Assembly: GCA_963681505.1 (NCBI GenBank)
Contig: OY811986.1
Span: 2,265,554-2,329,553, forward strand
Reading direction: 5' to 3'
DNA length: 64,000 nucleotides
Origin: Eunapius fragilis
Taxonomy: Eukaryota; Porifera; Demospongiae; Spongillida; Spongillidae
A model generated the notes under the pieces. It was not told the DNA's origin. It saw only the letters and a program-made list of their open reading frames with translations, and ran no database searches. Of the stretch, positions 23,419 to 35,330 are shown piece after piece. Both the position numbers and the translations under genes were made by a program. The stretch's first letter is position 1, and the number at the start of each line of letters is the position of its first letter.

Positions 23419-23972
23419 CTAAACTCCTCCCCCTTTTATACAAAAAGTTGTATCAACCCAGGTCCTCAACTCCAACCATAATGATCTGGTTTTCGCCTCT
23501 CTCTAGTAGGGTAGCGTCTAGCTTCTGCAGCTTCTGCTTCAGGAGGGGAATCCCCCTGTGTTCTTCCATGTACTACTGGTTGCGGTAAAACTCCACGGTC
23601 ATCCAATTTCACGTCTTCACTCTCATCACTGTTAGCAGTAGGGGATTCAACCATCTCCTGAAGAACAACTTATTGGCCAGCTGCTTCAATGCTTTCATTA
23701 GTGTCCACACTAATCTGCTGGTCCTTATTTATGTTTTCAACAGCATCCTCACTCATTCGCTGATGCTACATCTCTCTCTCCTCTCCAACAAGTTCCAACT
23801 CGTGACGGTCTTTGATGTGGTCAACATGTCATCTCATAGAACCCCAGATCCATATAAGTTAAGGGACCACAACACTCCTTTATTACCCCTGGTACCCAAG
23901 GTGTACCCTGCAGAAAATTCCTTGTTATCACTATCTGTCAAATAGAGAAATGTCTATCTTCAGAAACAGGAA

Positions 23973-26656
23973 TCATGATACTCTTTCTGAGAAGCCTGGC
24001 CTGAATATGCCATATTCAGGCCTCAACAAGTCCAGCCTGGTTCTCAATGGACGTTTGAGAAACAACACACTTGTGGTAACCCTTGTGGTGGCATGGGGTG
24101 TTGTACAATACACATATAGAAAGTTACTCAATTGCTGTGACAGTGAGCTGCAATCTTGCTTAGCCGCCAACAAGGCTTTCTTTAACAACTGGATGAAATG
24201 CTCCGCTAAACCATTGGTAGCAAGGTGGTAGGGGGCAGAGCGCAAATGCTTGATACCATTATGGATCAAAAAGTCCTTAAATTCAGCGGAGAATTGGGGT
24301 CCATTGTCCGAAACTAGCTGCAGAGGCAACCACCATAGAGCTTCTATGGTTCTTGTAGCTGTTGTTGATGGCATATCAATAACTTCTGGCCATTTGGAAT
24401 GGGCATCAACCAGGTTAACCAGGTATGTATGTCCTCCTATTGGGCCAGCAAAATCTATGTGTACCCGTTGCCAAGGTCAAGAAGGCCACCCATGGATGCA
24501 GCGGTGCTGTTGGGGGACCCTGCTTCACTGACTGACACGAAATTTGCAAGCCTCTCTAAATCCTTATCCAATCCAGGCCATCAAACACAACTTCTAGCCA
24601 GTGATTTCATCCTTGATGCCCCAGGATGTCCTTGATATAATTCCTCCAAAACTTGCCTTTGAAGCTTTGGTGGTACAATCATGTGAATTCCCCAAAGCAG
24701 ACAGCCACCTTCCACAGAAAGTTCTTCCTTGCACTTCCAGTACGACTGAAGCTAATCTGGTGCACTCACAGGCCAATCATTTCTGGTAAGCAGTACAACC
24801 TTACTCAGTACTGGGTCTCGAGCTGTAGTCACCTTCAACTTCTACACCGTTACCGGCAAACAGTCTATTTGTGCCAAGTTAAACACAGCAGCATCAGTTC
24901 CACCTTGCCACTCATCATCCTTTTTGGCATCACCAACTATGGGCAGCATTGAGACACCATCAGCATTGGCGTGTACACTAGTGGATCTGTATGGTAGCTG
25001 GATAACAATAGAGGCAATCATGCCGCAGCAAGTAGGGGAATACCTGTCTTCTCCTCTAATATGGCAGTGAGTGGCTTGTGATCTGTAAGCAGAACAAAAG
25101 GTTGGCCATACAAGTACTGATGAAACTTGCAGATTCAAAAAATTAGTGACAAGACCTCCTTCTCTAACTGTGAATAATTCTGTTCACTAGCAGTCAAAGT
25201 TCTTGAAGCAAATGCGACAGGTCTTTCAGACCCATCTAGACACAGATGGGATATCACAGCCCCCCACACCATAACTAGATGCATCCCCGGCAAGACACAA
25301 TGGATGAGAGGGATCAAAATGGATCAACACCTTTTTAGATATAAGGCTCTGTTTAGCAACATTGAATGCGCTGCTGCATGATTCATCCCAGTACCATTTG
25401 GTGTCTTTTCTAAGCAGTGCATTCAGGGGTTAAATGATGCTTGCCAAGTTTGGTATGAACTTCCCATAATAGTTTAGGAGGCCTAAGAAGGATCTGAGTT
25501 GATTCACATCCTCAGGAGCAGGTGCTCCTCAATAGCTTGCAGCTTCTCAGGAGTAGCATGTAACCCTTGAGCATCAACTATATGTCCTAGGTATTCCACA
25601 GACTCCTGTATGAACACACACTTATTTGTTGCAATACCAACCCATGCTGTTTCAGTCTTTTCAAAACTTCTCCTAGCGCCTCCAAATGCTTCTCATCATC
25701 ACTTCCTGTGACCTAGATATCGTTGATAAAACAAATTACTTCAGTAATCCCTTGAAGTATTGCATCCATAGCTCTTTGAAATATGGCCGGTGCTGACACA
25801 ACCCCAAATGGTAGTTGAGTATACTGAAAGAAACCCAAAGATGTTGAGATGGTGACATACTTACGTGATGATTCCTCTAAGAGCATCTGTTGGTAAGCTT
25901 GAGACAAATCCAGTTTAGTAAACCATTGACCTCCTCTCAAGGTAGCAAAAAGATCGGTTGGGTTTGGTAAGGGATATTGATCCACATTAAGAAATTGATT
26001 GATGGTCACTTTATAGTCACCACAGAGGTGAACCCTACCATCTTTTTTAGGAGCTACAACGATTGGAGCAGCCCAGTCACTATGTGACACTCTTTCGAGG
26101 ATACCCAATACCTCTAGGCAATATATCTCCCTCTCTACAGGCTCCTTCAAAGCCGGTCGTGACAAAAGAATTCGGTTGCCACCCCTTTTTTTAGCTTCAA
26201 CTCTGCTTGAAACACTGTCATAGTCCCCAACCGTTGCTCAAAATCCCGTTTATAGGTTTCTAACAGGGCCTCCAATGCCGATGGGTAAGTGTTACTGGGT
26301 GACCTAGATAGACTCAAAACAGACCTCCAATTCACATTAAGGTATTGCAGCCAATCCCTCCATAGCAAGCTAGGTCCATCATCTCGCACCACCCTTAATG
26401 TTAGTTCCTGTGACTGACCCTCATGCATACTGCACCCTCACCTTGGCTTCACCCAAAACAGTCAAACACGAGTTGTTGTATGTCCTCAGTACCATATCAC
26501 TTCAGCTCAACTTGGAGGGACCTTTCACTCGTATTCATACACTCTCTGAGACTAAAGACACTGCTGCTTTCATGTCTAATTCCATTGTCAAAGGAGTACC
26601 ATTCACAAGAATCTTCACCGCACTACTGGGGTGAATATGGTTTCCTCCCACTGTAA
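23973..26656 (-). pseudogene. Gypsy pol (PR-RT-RH-IN), copy A, inactivated
   Basis: Decayed polyprotein. The protease motif, seen in copy B as LDTGAA, here reads LDMKAA (26,560-26,580). The RT frame (26,428-25,713) ends where copy B has YIDD; here it is FIND followed by a stop. RNase H is recognisable at 25,317-25,135 (ASRTLTASEQNYSQLEKEV). Integrase is at 24,374-23,973 (SDNGPQF with an E in TNGLAEHFI). Frames are split by many indels. Loss of both the protease and RT catalytic signatures means that this copy is dead. Confidence 0.88.
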
Positions 26657-26688
26657 ACACAGTAGAAACATCATCCCCTTTAACCTTT

Positions 26689-27124
26689 TCATCTTGATCT
26701 GCACATTGCACCCTGTGACCTCACACTGCCTTTCAATCCTTGACTCCTGCACACCCTGGCACGATGCCATACCTTACCACACTTATCACATGTGACTTGC
26801 TTGTAGTGGCATCTCTCAGACACATGTGACTCCTTTCGACAATGCGACCAAGGTTCCTTGTTGACAGCCCCAATAGCCTTCACTGCAATTTCAAGCTCCT
26901 TAAACTGCTGTGAATTTATCTCAGCAGCTTCTCTCCCTTGGGCCAGCGCCACTGCCTTAGCAAGAGTCAAGTTTTCCTCTGTTAACAAGCGTTTCTGGGT
27001 TCTTTCGTCATTGATGCCGCACATAAATCTATCCCGAAGAACCTCATCTAAACCTACACCAAGATTAAAACGAGTAGCTAGCCGCCTCTACTCCACTACT
27101 TACTGCGCAACGACTCCCCAGAGT
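26689..27124 (-). pseudogene. Gypsy gag C-terminal part with zinc knuckle, copy A
   Basis: A capsid C-terminal-like stretch (LAKAVALAQGREAAEI) followed by a CCHC knuckle (CDKCGKVWHRARVC). A preceding knuckle, CSHCRKESHVSERC in copy B, has its first Cys replaced by Trp here. The upstream part of gag is cut off by MITE-derived sequence at about 27,125. Confidence 0.85.
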
Positions 27125-27322
27125 CCAAGGAATTTTGAAAGGGGGGAGGGGACAATAATAATCAGTGAGAAGTCAGATAAGTGAGAAATGGGCGTGGTTC
27201 ACCGAAAGGGGGTGGGTTTTGGTAGCTGTGCGTTAAAACACTAATTGCGCGACTATGAATATGTAATTAGACGAACGAAAGAGGGGGGGGGGGGGGGGAG
27301 AGGGGGGGGGGGGGGGGGGGGG
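27125..27322. mobile_element. Poly-G MITE remnant inside gag (unit A)
   Basis: Starts ccaaggaattttgaaagggg, contains gcgcgactatgaatatgtaa and attagacgaacgaaag, and ends in two long G tracts. It is the same family as 21,339-21,597. On its right the gypsy sequence is missing and the next homologous base corresponds to about 36,594 in unit B, so a deletion ended in the G tract. Confidence 0.8.
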
Positions 27323-27389
27323 GTTACATACTTTAAATGTGTTCCTATCCTGAGTTATGTGTGGTCATGAAGGAGAATAATTCGGGACT

Positions 27390-27650
27390 GGGTACGAGGA
27401 GGGGCAGTACCCTTTTCTTCTCAACAACCGCGCGGTTTTGCGACATAAAGCAAACGACGAAATTACTCACTTTCGTTTTAACGTCCGACTACAACAACTA
27501 GCTAAACGATCCGATTGTCAGGAGTTTCGTGTCGCGTGTTTTAATGATTTCATATTCGGGGTCAAATCCTATGTGGAAGTTTCTAGCGAAACTTCCGATG
27601 AAACTAAAAAAATTAATAATGATCACTCAAGGCTTAAAATGATCAATGAT
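27390..27650 (+). pseudogene. Retroelement gag remnant (plus strand, unit A)
   Basis: A plus-strand frame with a gag-like stretch (DEITHFRFNVRLQQLAKRSD then FIFGVKSYVE), resembling the retrotransposon gag region that in gypsy elements precedes the zinc knuckle. It is opposite in orientation to the neighbouring gypsy and comes from a different retroelement. It abuts, tail to tail, the last exon of RTK-A. The same piece lies at 36,615-36,915. Confidence 0.6.
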
Positions 27651-30422
27651 CTAATAATAGTCATCAGCATCAGAACTTTTAATTTCCAGTTCAGTTTGAA
27701 AAAAAAGCGCACATTCTGCAAATGATGGGCGGGAATCTGGTGAGGCACTCCAACATTTCAGCACTATTCCCTGATAGCTACACGGAGTTAACAATAACAT
27801 TTACTGCGTACTAGACGTTCATTTATTGCTCACATGTTGTCTGGACACAGCTCTGGTTTCCTCAATCTCTGACCGCTGTTAATGTAGTCAGGGATGTCGC
27901 AATTTTCAATTCCACAATATGGATTCATTCCTAGAGAGAATATCTCCCAACACACAATTCCAAAAGACCACTGTATATCAAAGCAAATATTATGTCTACC
28001 ACTTCCTACAAAAATAGGGTTGCCTTACTATATCAGTCTTCTCATTGAAAATTTGGTCAAACAAGCTCTCGAGAGCAAGCCACTTCACAGGCACTTTTGC
28101 ATCGTGAGTGAGCCGATAGTAATTTTGGCTGTGAATACCACGGGAGAGGCCGAAATCTGCAATTTTCACACACAGCTTCTCATCTACCCTACAATAATAT
28201 TCAAACAATAAAATTAACACTAATAGGACATTGGCAAGCAATAATTATATGGCATATCCCAACATGATGGGGGTCTGATATAACGATATTACGGCCTAGA
28301 TAGAAGTATAAAAAGCTGCACATGCAGCACTGTTTGCATTTAATATGAAACGCCATTTTCAATTCATACATTACATGCTAGAGGTTTAAGTTACTGCACA
28401 ATGGTGATACTGATGTACTCTTGTATATTGTGGTCATGCATATGCATGGATATTATGCATACATGCAATTCCTGGCTGCCAGGTCTCGATGAACAAACTT
28501 GTTCTGCATTAAGTGTTCCATTCCACGTGCCAGGTCCAGGCACATTGAGATGAGAGTGGCTAAGTTAAATCCCTGCATAACAGGTAGGAAGGGGAAAATT
28601 ACAAAATGACTGGCGCCAGGTTCCTTTGTTCAACCACGCACCTCAGGATAAGCTGAGGCCTTTGTAGTGTCATTGTTTCTTTTTCCAGCTAAAAACGATT
28701 TCAGATCTCCGTGAATCATTAGCGGTAATATGATCAAGGGAAGTCCATCTTCGGTATCGAAACACACACCCTCTAGTTTTAACACATTTGGGTGATTGAA
28801 ATTCACCATAGTAGCAGCTTCCAACAGGAAGTCTTCTAACTGATCAAGACTACATATGTCTGGAGGCATAAAGTGAGAATAAAATAAATGGCATGCACCA
28901 ATGTTTAATTAAAACAAACGTTTCATTGCTTTAATGGCAATTCTTTGTACTGCGCCGCCATGTTCTATTCTTGAGGGCATCTCTCCGCTGTAAACGACAC
29001 CAAAACATCCTGTATACGCACGCGAATGATGCAAAGCTTGTGAATAATCATTAGTAGATAAAAAAACACAGATAAATGAATAAGCAACAGTATATTATTA
29101 CCTTCATTTGCATGTAAAGTAAACACATGCTAAATACTAAACATTGCAAAGAGTGAATAGACCATTCATACTTGTAAACGATTTAGCATTGGTGGATCGC
29201 TGCGAGTAACGTTTGTATGACACGTAGAGAACCATGCATGAATGATATATGATATAATTACATGTATGCCTCATATCAAGCTAGGCTAAGCATCAGTATA
29301 TGCGTGCCATAATTTTAGCCCAAATAGTTTATGTACCTTCGCCAAGTTTTCTACCAACAACTAAGGACTTCGAAGAAATTGTAAACGCTGACAAAGCGAC
29401 CTTCCATCTTTCCAGAGCCTCAATGATCACTGGAGCGGAAATCGCCACCGCTTCTAGGACAGCATAAGGTGCCGGTAGAGTACTCATTTCAGTAGTATTG
29501 TACTCATAACCGGTAGCCTTAGTGGTCCTGGATATGCTGGAAGTAAATTTCACATGCATGTATATACACATCAGCGCTTAGCAGAAAGCACATGCATTCA
29601 CATGCATGTATAGCTGCATGCCACCAGCAGCTCCATGCGCTTAGCACAAAAAAGTGCGCGTGCATGTGCATGCATGCATGTGTGATGTATTGGTCATTCG
29701 TGCATGCACACTCTACCTCGTCTTCGCAGCGTAGGCAGTCAACACTGACGCTGCGGTACAAATCACCACGCAGATCGGAACAAGGACAGCCAGTATTATA
29801 ACGATATCACTTTGGCTAGGAATCACGAGGCAACATAAAGATCTTGGCTTGCTGTGATCAATACAGGTCCCTGGGATTGAAAAGTTGACACAAGCAGTGT
29901 GTATCAGCAGGAATATCTCTTTAGTGCAGTTGGGACTGTGAAGGTACGCGACGCTATCCACCCGACAATGGGGACAAGTCACTAAACAGCTGTCAGAGTC
30001 CTTCGAGCATGCTGATGAATTGTACAAATAGCTGAAGCTGATTAAGTTATTGCAACTGAAAGTAAGTTGGTGTTGAATATCATTGAGAGCTGTTGTCATA
30101 TTGGAATATTTGGCAATGACTTCGAAGATCCGATTAGTGGAGACGATTGACGAGACTGGGAAAGTGAAAGTAGCGATTACAATGGAAATGTTATCGCTGC
30201 TGAAACTGTCACACGCTGGAAGTAGTAAGGATCGCGGAGTGATAGAGCGAGTCCCACATTCGCTATACCTGCTCGGGGAAGACGGACACGGCTGAAAAGC
30301 TGCGTGACACAGTTACCTCTTGCCCACGGGCACACATGCATCCAAATTGTGCGAAAAGCGTGCTACAATAAAGGCTTACAGGGAGTAGTCAGCAAGCTCG
30401 CCATAACTGTTTTGAGTGACAT
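27651..30422 (-). CDS. Receptor tyrosine kinase A (nine exons, 555 aa)
   Basis: A plasma-membrane receptor that phosphorylates tyrosines after ligand binding; the ligand is unknown. Exons (minus): 30422-30380, 30299-29717, 29536-29337, 29009-28920, 28859-28642, 28572-28463, 28188-28029, 27970-27834 and 27777-27651. All are GT-AG, phases agree, and the total is 1,668 nt. A short hydrophobic start ([13 protein letters not shown]) suits a signal peptide. A Cys-rich ectodomain of about 160 residues follows ([13 protein letters not shown], then CC), then a membrane helix near residues 177-202 ([18 protein letters not shown]). The kinase has the Gly loop GEGCFGVVY, Lys in AIKAMK, Glu in [22 protein letters not shown], activation-loop [15 protein letters not shown] and [12 protein letters not shown], so all catalytic residues are present. 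The tail ends DADDYY. Upstream exons may exist (Ig-like NGRYYC near 30,960), so the start is the least certain part. Confidence 0.87.
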
Positions 30423-30719
30423 AAAACGACGGCTCCGTCTGCGAGTACCCAGCTATAAGAATGATACAACATCATTTGTACGGATGCGTGGGATAGTATT
30501 TTTGCCGGAAACCTTTTGTCGTTAACAGCAAAGCCAATAAAATCAGAATATCCCTCGCCATACTTGCATAGATACTGGGTCAAATTCTGAACCAACAGTT
30601 TCTTATAATCGTGACGGGAAACCGAGTACGTCATCGTTACGCGGTAATGTCTACCACTGTACTGTAAACAATGCATGAACGGTGTTTTGGGCCTTTAATG
30701 TCTATCTGCGGAAGCATGA

Positions 30720-30737
30720 CGTTCCCCAGGGGTAACG
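30720..30737. repeat. Palindromic motif cgttccccaggggtaacg
   Basis: An 18-bp near-palindrome related to the perfect hairpin at 31,223-31,262 and, with one change, to the reverse complement of 57,253-57,270. It lies in the 583 bp unique to unit A. Confidence 0.6.
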
Positions 30738-31222
30738 TAACCATGGTACCAATAATCAAGTTTTGAAAAATGGTTGGAATACACATTGAAATTATTATAA
30801 AACTGAAGGCGTCTTATTCAGAGTGTGGCATTTTATGTTCATGATATCAGACCATATATTGGGATCCTCCTTGTGGCCGCATACCGGGATCCTCTTTCTG
30901 ACCGACCGCAAACTACAATCACAACAAAGCCATCAGTTGGCCGACTGCATGTCACACAGTAGTAGCGTCCATTGTTCTTTTCCTTGAAAATACGGACAAC
31001 ACTTCCTCCTGCTCAACAGGGCATGCTTTGAATGGCACTGGTAAATCATCGCGCCATCGATTTCAACAGAGAATAGCTTAAAGTTAAAATAACGGTGACA
31101 AGCGGCGGCGAACGCAACGTCGAAAATCAAGAAAGAGCACGGGCGGTGAAAGTCAAGAGCTGTGTTCATCACTTAATCGATCTTTTACTTATAGTACAAT
31201 GAAAAATACAAGCCATCAATAT

Positions 31223-31262
31223 GCGTTACCCTTGGGGAACGTTGGTTCCCCAAGGGTAACGC
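31223..31262. repeat. Perfect 18-bp hairpin with a 4-base loop
   Basis: gcgttacccttggggaac, then gttg, then the exact reverse complement of the first arm. It is probably a hairpin left by, or forming the end of, a mobile element. It is not near a recognised gene end in the right orientation. Confidence 0.85.
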
Positions 31263-31537
31263 GTGATCATTTAAACATTAATGTTCACGTTCTATGCACG
31301 TTTTCTATAATTTTATCCTCTAATTAAGATCTTTATGAAGGGCGAAAAGCAAAATAAGCAGACCAGATAAAAAACATGCATGAAGCTCGAGCGGGTCACC
31401 TAGACTCAAAATGCTCGTTCAAATGCACACATATATAATACCACCTGAGGTAAATGAGGATTAAGGTAGGAAACAATATATTCATAGCATCTGATGTAAC
31501 CGTGCATTCACTAATTTGTCCCAACTCTATCTAGTTT

Positions 31538-31839
31538 TGAATACAAGTGTAACCTTTTATTCCAACTGTCTATATAAGATGTGAACTCAAGATTATCAAC
31601 TTATTGTTTCGGTTTCATTTCATAAGCTTGAGTTGCGTTAACAACATCCATAGAGATTTGAGCTCGATTATTAATGTCATGCGTTCAAAAATGTGTTACT
31701 TCCGATTACCAGTTAGCTTATTTCGCCATCGTCCAAGAAGTCAGAAATGAGCAGTAATGTTTCATATATGTTTGCTTGATGTTACAAAAAAAGTGATTGT
31801 AGAGAATTACAAGACTGTAGATGACCGTTCACCACGCTA
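31538..31839. other. Unique spacer between the duplicated units
   Basis: 302 bp of AT-rich sequence with no match to either unit flank that I can see. It contains no gene. Confidence 0.6.
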
Positions 31840-31908
31840 CCCATTTGTAGCATTTACTATGTTAATGTGCTAAATGTAGGACCATGACATTTTTCCTTTT
31901 CCATTACA

Positions 31909-32027
31909 TGTAATAAATCACTATCGAATATACAAACCAGCAGCAACAACGTATATCAACAACCTCACACGAGTTCAAGCTAACATTGTTCCTCATTGAC
32001 GCGCACTCCAATTGTCAATTAACTACA
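31909..32027 (-). repeat. 3' LTR of gypsy copy B (119 bp)
   Basis: TGTAG...TTACA in element sense, preceded by the polypurine tract. It lacks 45 bp, in two places, that are present in the 5' LTR of the same element. Confidence 0.88.
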
Positions 32028-32032
32028 CAACA

Positions 32033-32046
32033 CTCCTCCCCCTTTT
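32033..32046 (-). other. Polypurine tract of gypsy copy B
   Basis: AAAAGGGGGAGGAG on the minus strand, 5 bases before the 3' LTR: the plus-strand DNA priming site of the element. Unit A has the same tract just inside its LTR. Confidence 0.8.
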
Positions 32047-32559
32047 ATACAAAAAGTTGTATCAACCCAGGTCCTCATCTCCAACCATAACGATCTGGTT
32101 TTCTCCTCTCTCTAGTAAGGTAGCGTCTAGCTTCTGCAGCTTCTGCTTCAGGAGGGGAATCCCCTATGTTCTTCCATGTACTTCTGGTTGCAGTAAAACT
32201 CCACGGTCATCCAATTTCATGTCTTCACTCTCATCACAGTTAGCAGTAGGGGGTTCAACCAACTCCTGAAGAACTACTGATTGGCCAGCGCTTCAGTGCT
32301 TTCATTAGAGTCCACACTAATCTGCTGGTCCTTATTTGTGTTTTCAACAGCATCCTCACTCATGCTGATGCTCCTCCATCTCTCTCTCCTCTCCATCATG
32401 TTCCAACTCGTGACGGTCTTTGATGTGGTCAACATGTCATCTCATAGAACCCCAGATCCTACTTCAACCATATAAGTTAAGGGACCACAACAACTCCTTT
32501 ATTACCTCCTGGTACCCATTGTGTACCCTGCAGAAAATTCCTTGTCATCACTATCTGTC

Positions 32560-34060
32560 CAATAGAGAAATCTCTATCTTTAGAAACAGGAATCATGATA
32601 CTCTTTCTGAGAAGCCTGGCCTGAATATGCCATATTCAGGCCTCAACAAGTCCTGCCACCATGGTTCTCAATGGACATTTGAGAAACAACACACTTGCGG
32701 TAACCCTTGTGGTGGCATGGGGAGTTGTACGATACATAAGTAGAAAGTTACTCAATTGCTGTGACAGTGAGCTGCAATCTTGCTTAGCCGCCAACAAGGC
32801 TTTCTATAACGACTGGATGAAACGCTCCGCTAAACCATTGGTAGCAAGGTGGTAGGGGTGGAGCACAAATGCTTGATGCCATTATGGATCAAAAAGTCCT
32901 TAAATTCAGCGAAGAATTGGGGTCCATTGTCTGAAACTATAGCTGCAGAGGCAACCATCGTAGAGCTTCTATGGTTCTTGTAGCTGTTTTTGATGGCATA
33001 TCAATAACTTCTGGCCATTTGGAATGGGCATCAACCAGGTTAACCAGGTATGTATGTCCTCCTATTGGGCCAGCAAAATCTATGTGTACCCGTTGCCAAG
33101 GTCAAGAAGGCCAAACCCATGGATGCAGCGGTGCTGTTGGGGGACCCTGCTTCACTGACTGACACGAAATTTGCAAGCCTCTCTAAATCCTTATCCAATC
33201 CAGGCCATCAAACACAACTTCTAGCCAGTGATTTCATCCTTGATGCCCCAGGATGTCCTTGATATAATTCCTCCAAAACTTGCCTTTGAAGCTTTGGTGG
33301 TACAATCATGTGAATTCCCCAAAGCAGACAGCCACCTTCCACAGAAAGTTCTTCCTTGCACTTCCAGTACGACTGAAGCTAATCTGGTGCACTCACAGGC
33401 CAATCATTTCTGGTAAGCAGTACAACCTTACTCAGTACTGGGTCTCGAGCTGTAGTCACCTTCAACTTCTACACCGTTACCGGCAAACAGTCAATTTGTG
33501 CCAAGTTAAACACAGCAGCATCAGTTCCACCTTGCCACTCGTCATCCTTTTTGGCATCACCAACTATGGGCAGCATTGAGACACCATCAGCATTGGCGTG
33601 TACACTAGTGGATCTGTATGGTAGCTGGATAACAATAGAGGCAATCGTGCCACAGCAAGTAGGGGAATGCCTGTCTTCTCCCCTAATATGGCAGTGAGTG
33701 GCTTGTGATCTGTAAGCAGAACAAAAGGTCGGCCATACAAGTACTGATGAAACTTGCAGATTCAAAAAATTAGTGACAAGACCTCCTTCTCTAACTGTGA
33801 ATAATTCTGTTCACTAGCAGTCAAAGTAAGTTCTTGAAGCAAATGTGATAGGTCTTTCAGACCCATCTAGACACAGATGGGATATCACAGCCCCCCACAC
33901 CATAATTAGACGCATCCCCGGCAAGACGCAATGGATGAGAGGGATCAAAATGGATCAACACCTTGTTAGACATAAGGCTCTGTTTAGCAACATTGAATGC
34001 GCTGCTGCATGATTCATCCCAGTACCATTTGGTGTCTTTTCTAAGCAGTGCATTCAGGGG
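32560..34060 (-). pseudogene. Gypsy RNase H and integrase, copy B, frameshifted
   Basis: Continuation of pol after the RT frame. RNase H shows ASRTLTASEQNYSQLEKE near 33,800. Its frame ends at the connection region (about 33,760). The integrase zinc-finger region is near 33,200-33,350. The catalytic core has DFAGP near 33,080 and SDNGPQF then TNGLAERFI near 32,800-32,930. A C-terminal WVPG then RHVDHI-like motif lies near 32,430-32,520. Several frameshifts and stops break the frame, although the order and most motifs remain readable. Confidence 0.8.
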
Positions 34061-35062
34061 TTAAATGATGCTTGCCAAGTTTGGTATGAACTTCCCATAA
34101 TAGTTTAGGAGGCCTAAGAAGGATATGAGTTGATTCACATCCTCAGGAGCAGGTGCCTCCTCAATACCTTGCAGCTTCTCAGGAGTAGCATGTATTCCTT
34201 GAGCATCAACTATATGTCCTAGGTATTCCACAGACTCCTGTATGAACACACACTTATTTTGTTGCAATACCAACCCATGCTGTTTCAGTCTTTTCAAAAC
34301 TTCTCCAAGCGCCTCCAAATGCTTCTCATCATCACTTCCTGTGACCAGGATATCATCAATGTAACAAATTACTTCAGTAATCCCTTGAAGTATTGCATCC
34401 ATAGCTCTTTGAAATATGGCCAGTGCTGACGCAACCCCAAATGGTAGTTGAGTATACTGAAAGAAACCCAAAGATGTTGAGATGGTGACATTACTACATG
34501 ATGATTCCTCTAAGACCATCTGTTGGTAAGCTTGAGACAAATCCAGTTTAGTAAACCATTGACCTCCAATCAAGGTAGCAAAATGATCGGTTGGGTTTGG
34601 TAAGGGATATTGATCCACATTAAGAAATTGATTAATGGTCACTTTATAGTCACCACAGAGGTGAACCCTACCATCTTTTATAGGAGCTACCACGATTGGA
34701 GCAGCCCAGTCACTATGAGACACTCTTTCGAGGATACCCAATACCTCTAGGCAATGTATCTCCCTCTCTACAGGCTCCTTCAATGCCGGTCGTGGACAGA
34801 AGAATTTGGGTACCACCCCTTTTTCTAGCTTCAACTCTGCTTGAAACACTGTCATAGTCCCCAACCATTGCTCAAAATCCCCATTATAGGTTTCTAACAG
34901 GGCCTCCAATGCCGATGATGAATTGTTACTGGGTGACCTAGATAGACTCAAAACAGACCTCCAATTCACATTAAGGTATTGCAGCCAATCCCTCCCTAGC
35001 AAGCTAGGTCCATCATCTCTCACCACCCTTAATGTCTGTTCCTGTGACTGACCCTCATGCAT
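34061..35062 (-). pseudogene. Gypsy reverse transcriptase, copy B (333-codon open frame)
   Basis: One uninterrupted frame covering the protease-RT linker (GPSLLGRDWLQYLNVNW), the RT fingers (WAAPIVVAPIKDGRVHLCGD), FTKLDLSQAYQQ, LPFGVASALAIFQRAMD, the catalytic box ICYIDDILVTG and the thumb (LGLLNYYGKFIPNLA). The catalytic YIDD is intact, unlike in unit A. It is separated from the protease frame by a 4-base insertion (gcat near 35,055-35,062) that both units share, so that defect predates the duplication. On its own it is not a complete polyprotein. Confidence 0.9.
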
Positions 35063-35330
35063 ACTGCACCCTCACCTTAGCTTCACCCAAAACAGTCAAA
35101 CACGAGTTGTATGTCCTCAGTACCATATCACTTCTGTACAACTTGGAGGGACCTTTCACTCGCTTCCACACACTCTCTGAGACTAAAGACACTGCTGCTC
35201 CCGTGTCTAATTCCATTGTCAAAGGAGTACATTCACAAGAATCTTCACCACACTGGGTGAATATGGTTTCATCCCACCGTAAACACAGTAGAAACATCAT
35301 CCTCTTTAACCTTTTCATCCTGATCTGCAC
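35055..35330 (-). pseudogene. Gypsy aspartic protease, copy B
   Basis: A retropepsin-like stretch with an intact catalytic LDTGAAVSLVSES, followed by a flap-like region. The frame ends at 35,055 because of the small insertion before RT. Unit A has DMK in place of the catalytic DTG. Confidence 0.85.

Larger units (their letters stand above)
23300..27124 (-). mobile_element. Ty3/gypsy retroelement, unit A copy, 5'-truncated
   Basis: On the minus strand, gag (zinc knuckle), protease, reverse transcriptase, RNase H and integrase can be followed from 27,100 down to the 3' LTR (23,300-23,418). The 5' LTR, primer-binding site and gag start are gone, replaced by MITE poly-G sequence. Many frameshifts are present. 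The gene order PR-RT-RH-IN places it in Ty3/gypsy. Confidence 0.9.
23231..31537. repeat. Segmental duplication, unit A (8.3 kb)
   Basis: Matches 31,840-40,153 in the same orientation at very high identity (roughly 95% or more by eye). Both contain part of a fold-back MITE, a minus-strand gypsy element and a complete RTK gene. Unit A lacks about 640 bp (gypsy 5' LTR, primer site, start of gag, MITE end), replaced by a poly-G tract near 27,285-27,322. It retains 583 bp (30,695-31,277) that unit B lost. A 302-bp unrelated spacer separates the units. Confidence 0.93.

Noticed and set aside
23403-26656. Many plus-strand frames of 60-110 codons across both gypsy copies
   Set aside because: They are antisense shadows of gag-pol; the minus-strand translations carry the domains.
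31223-31262. A transcription terminator
   Set aside because: It is a perfect hairpin without a U tract, in a eukaryotic context where such terminators are not used.
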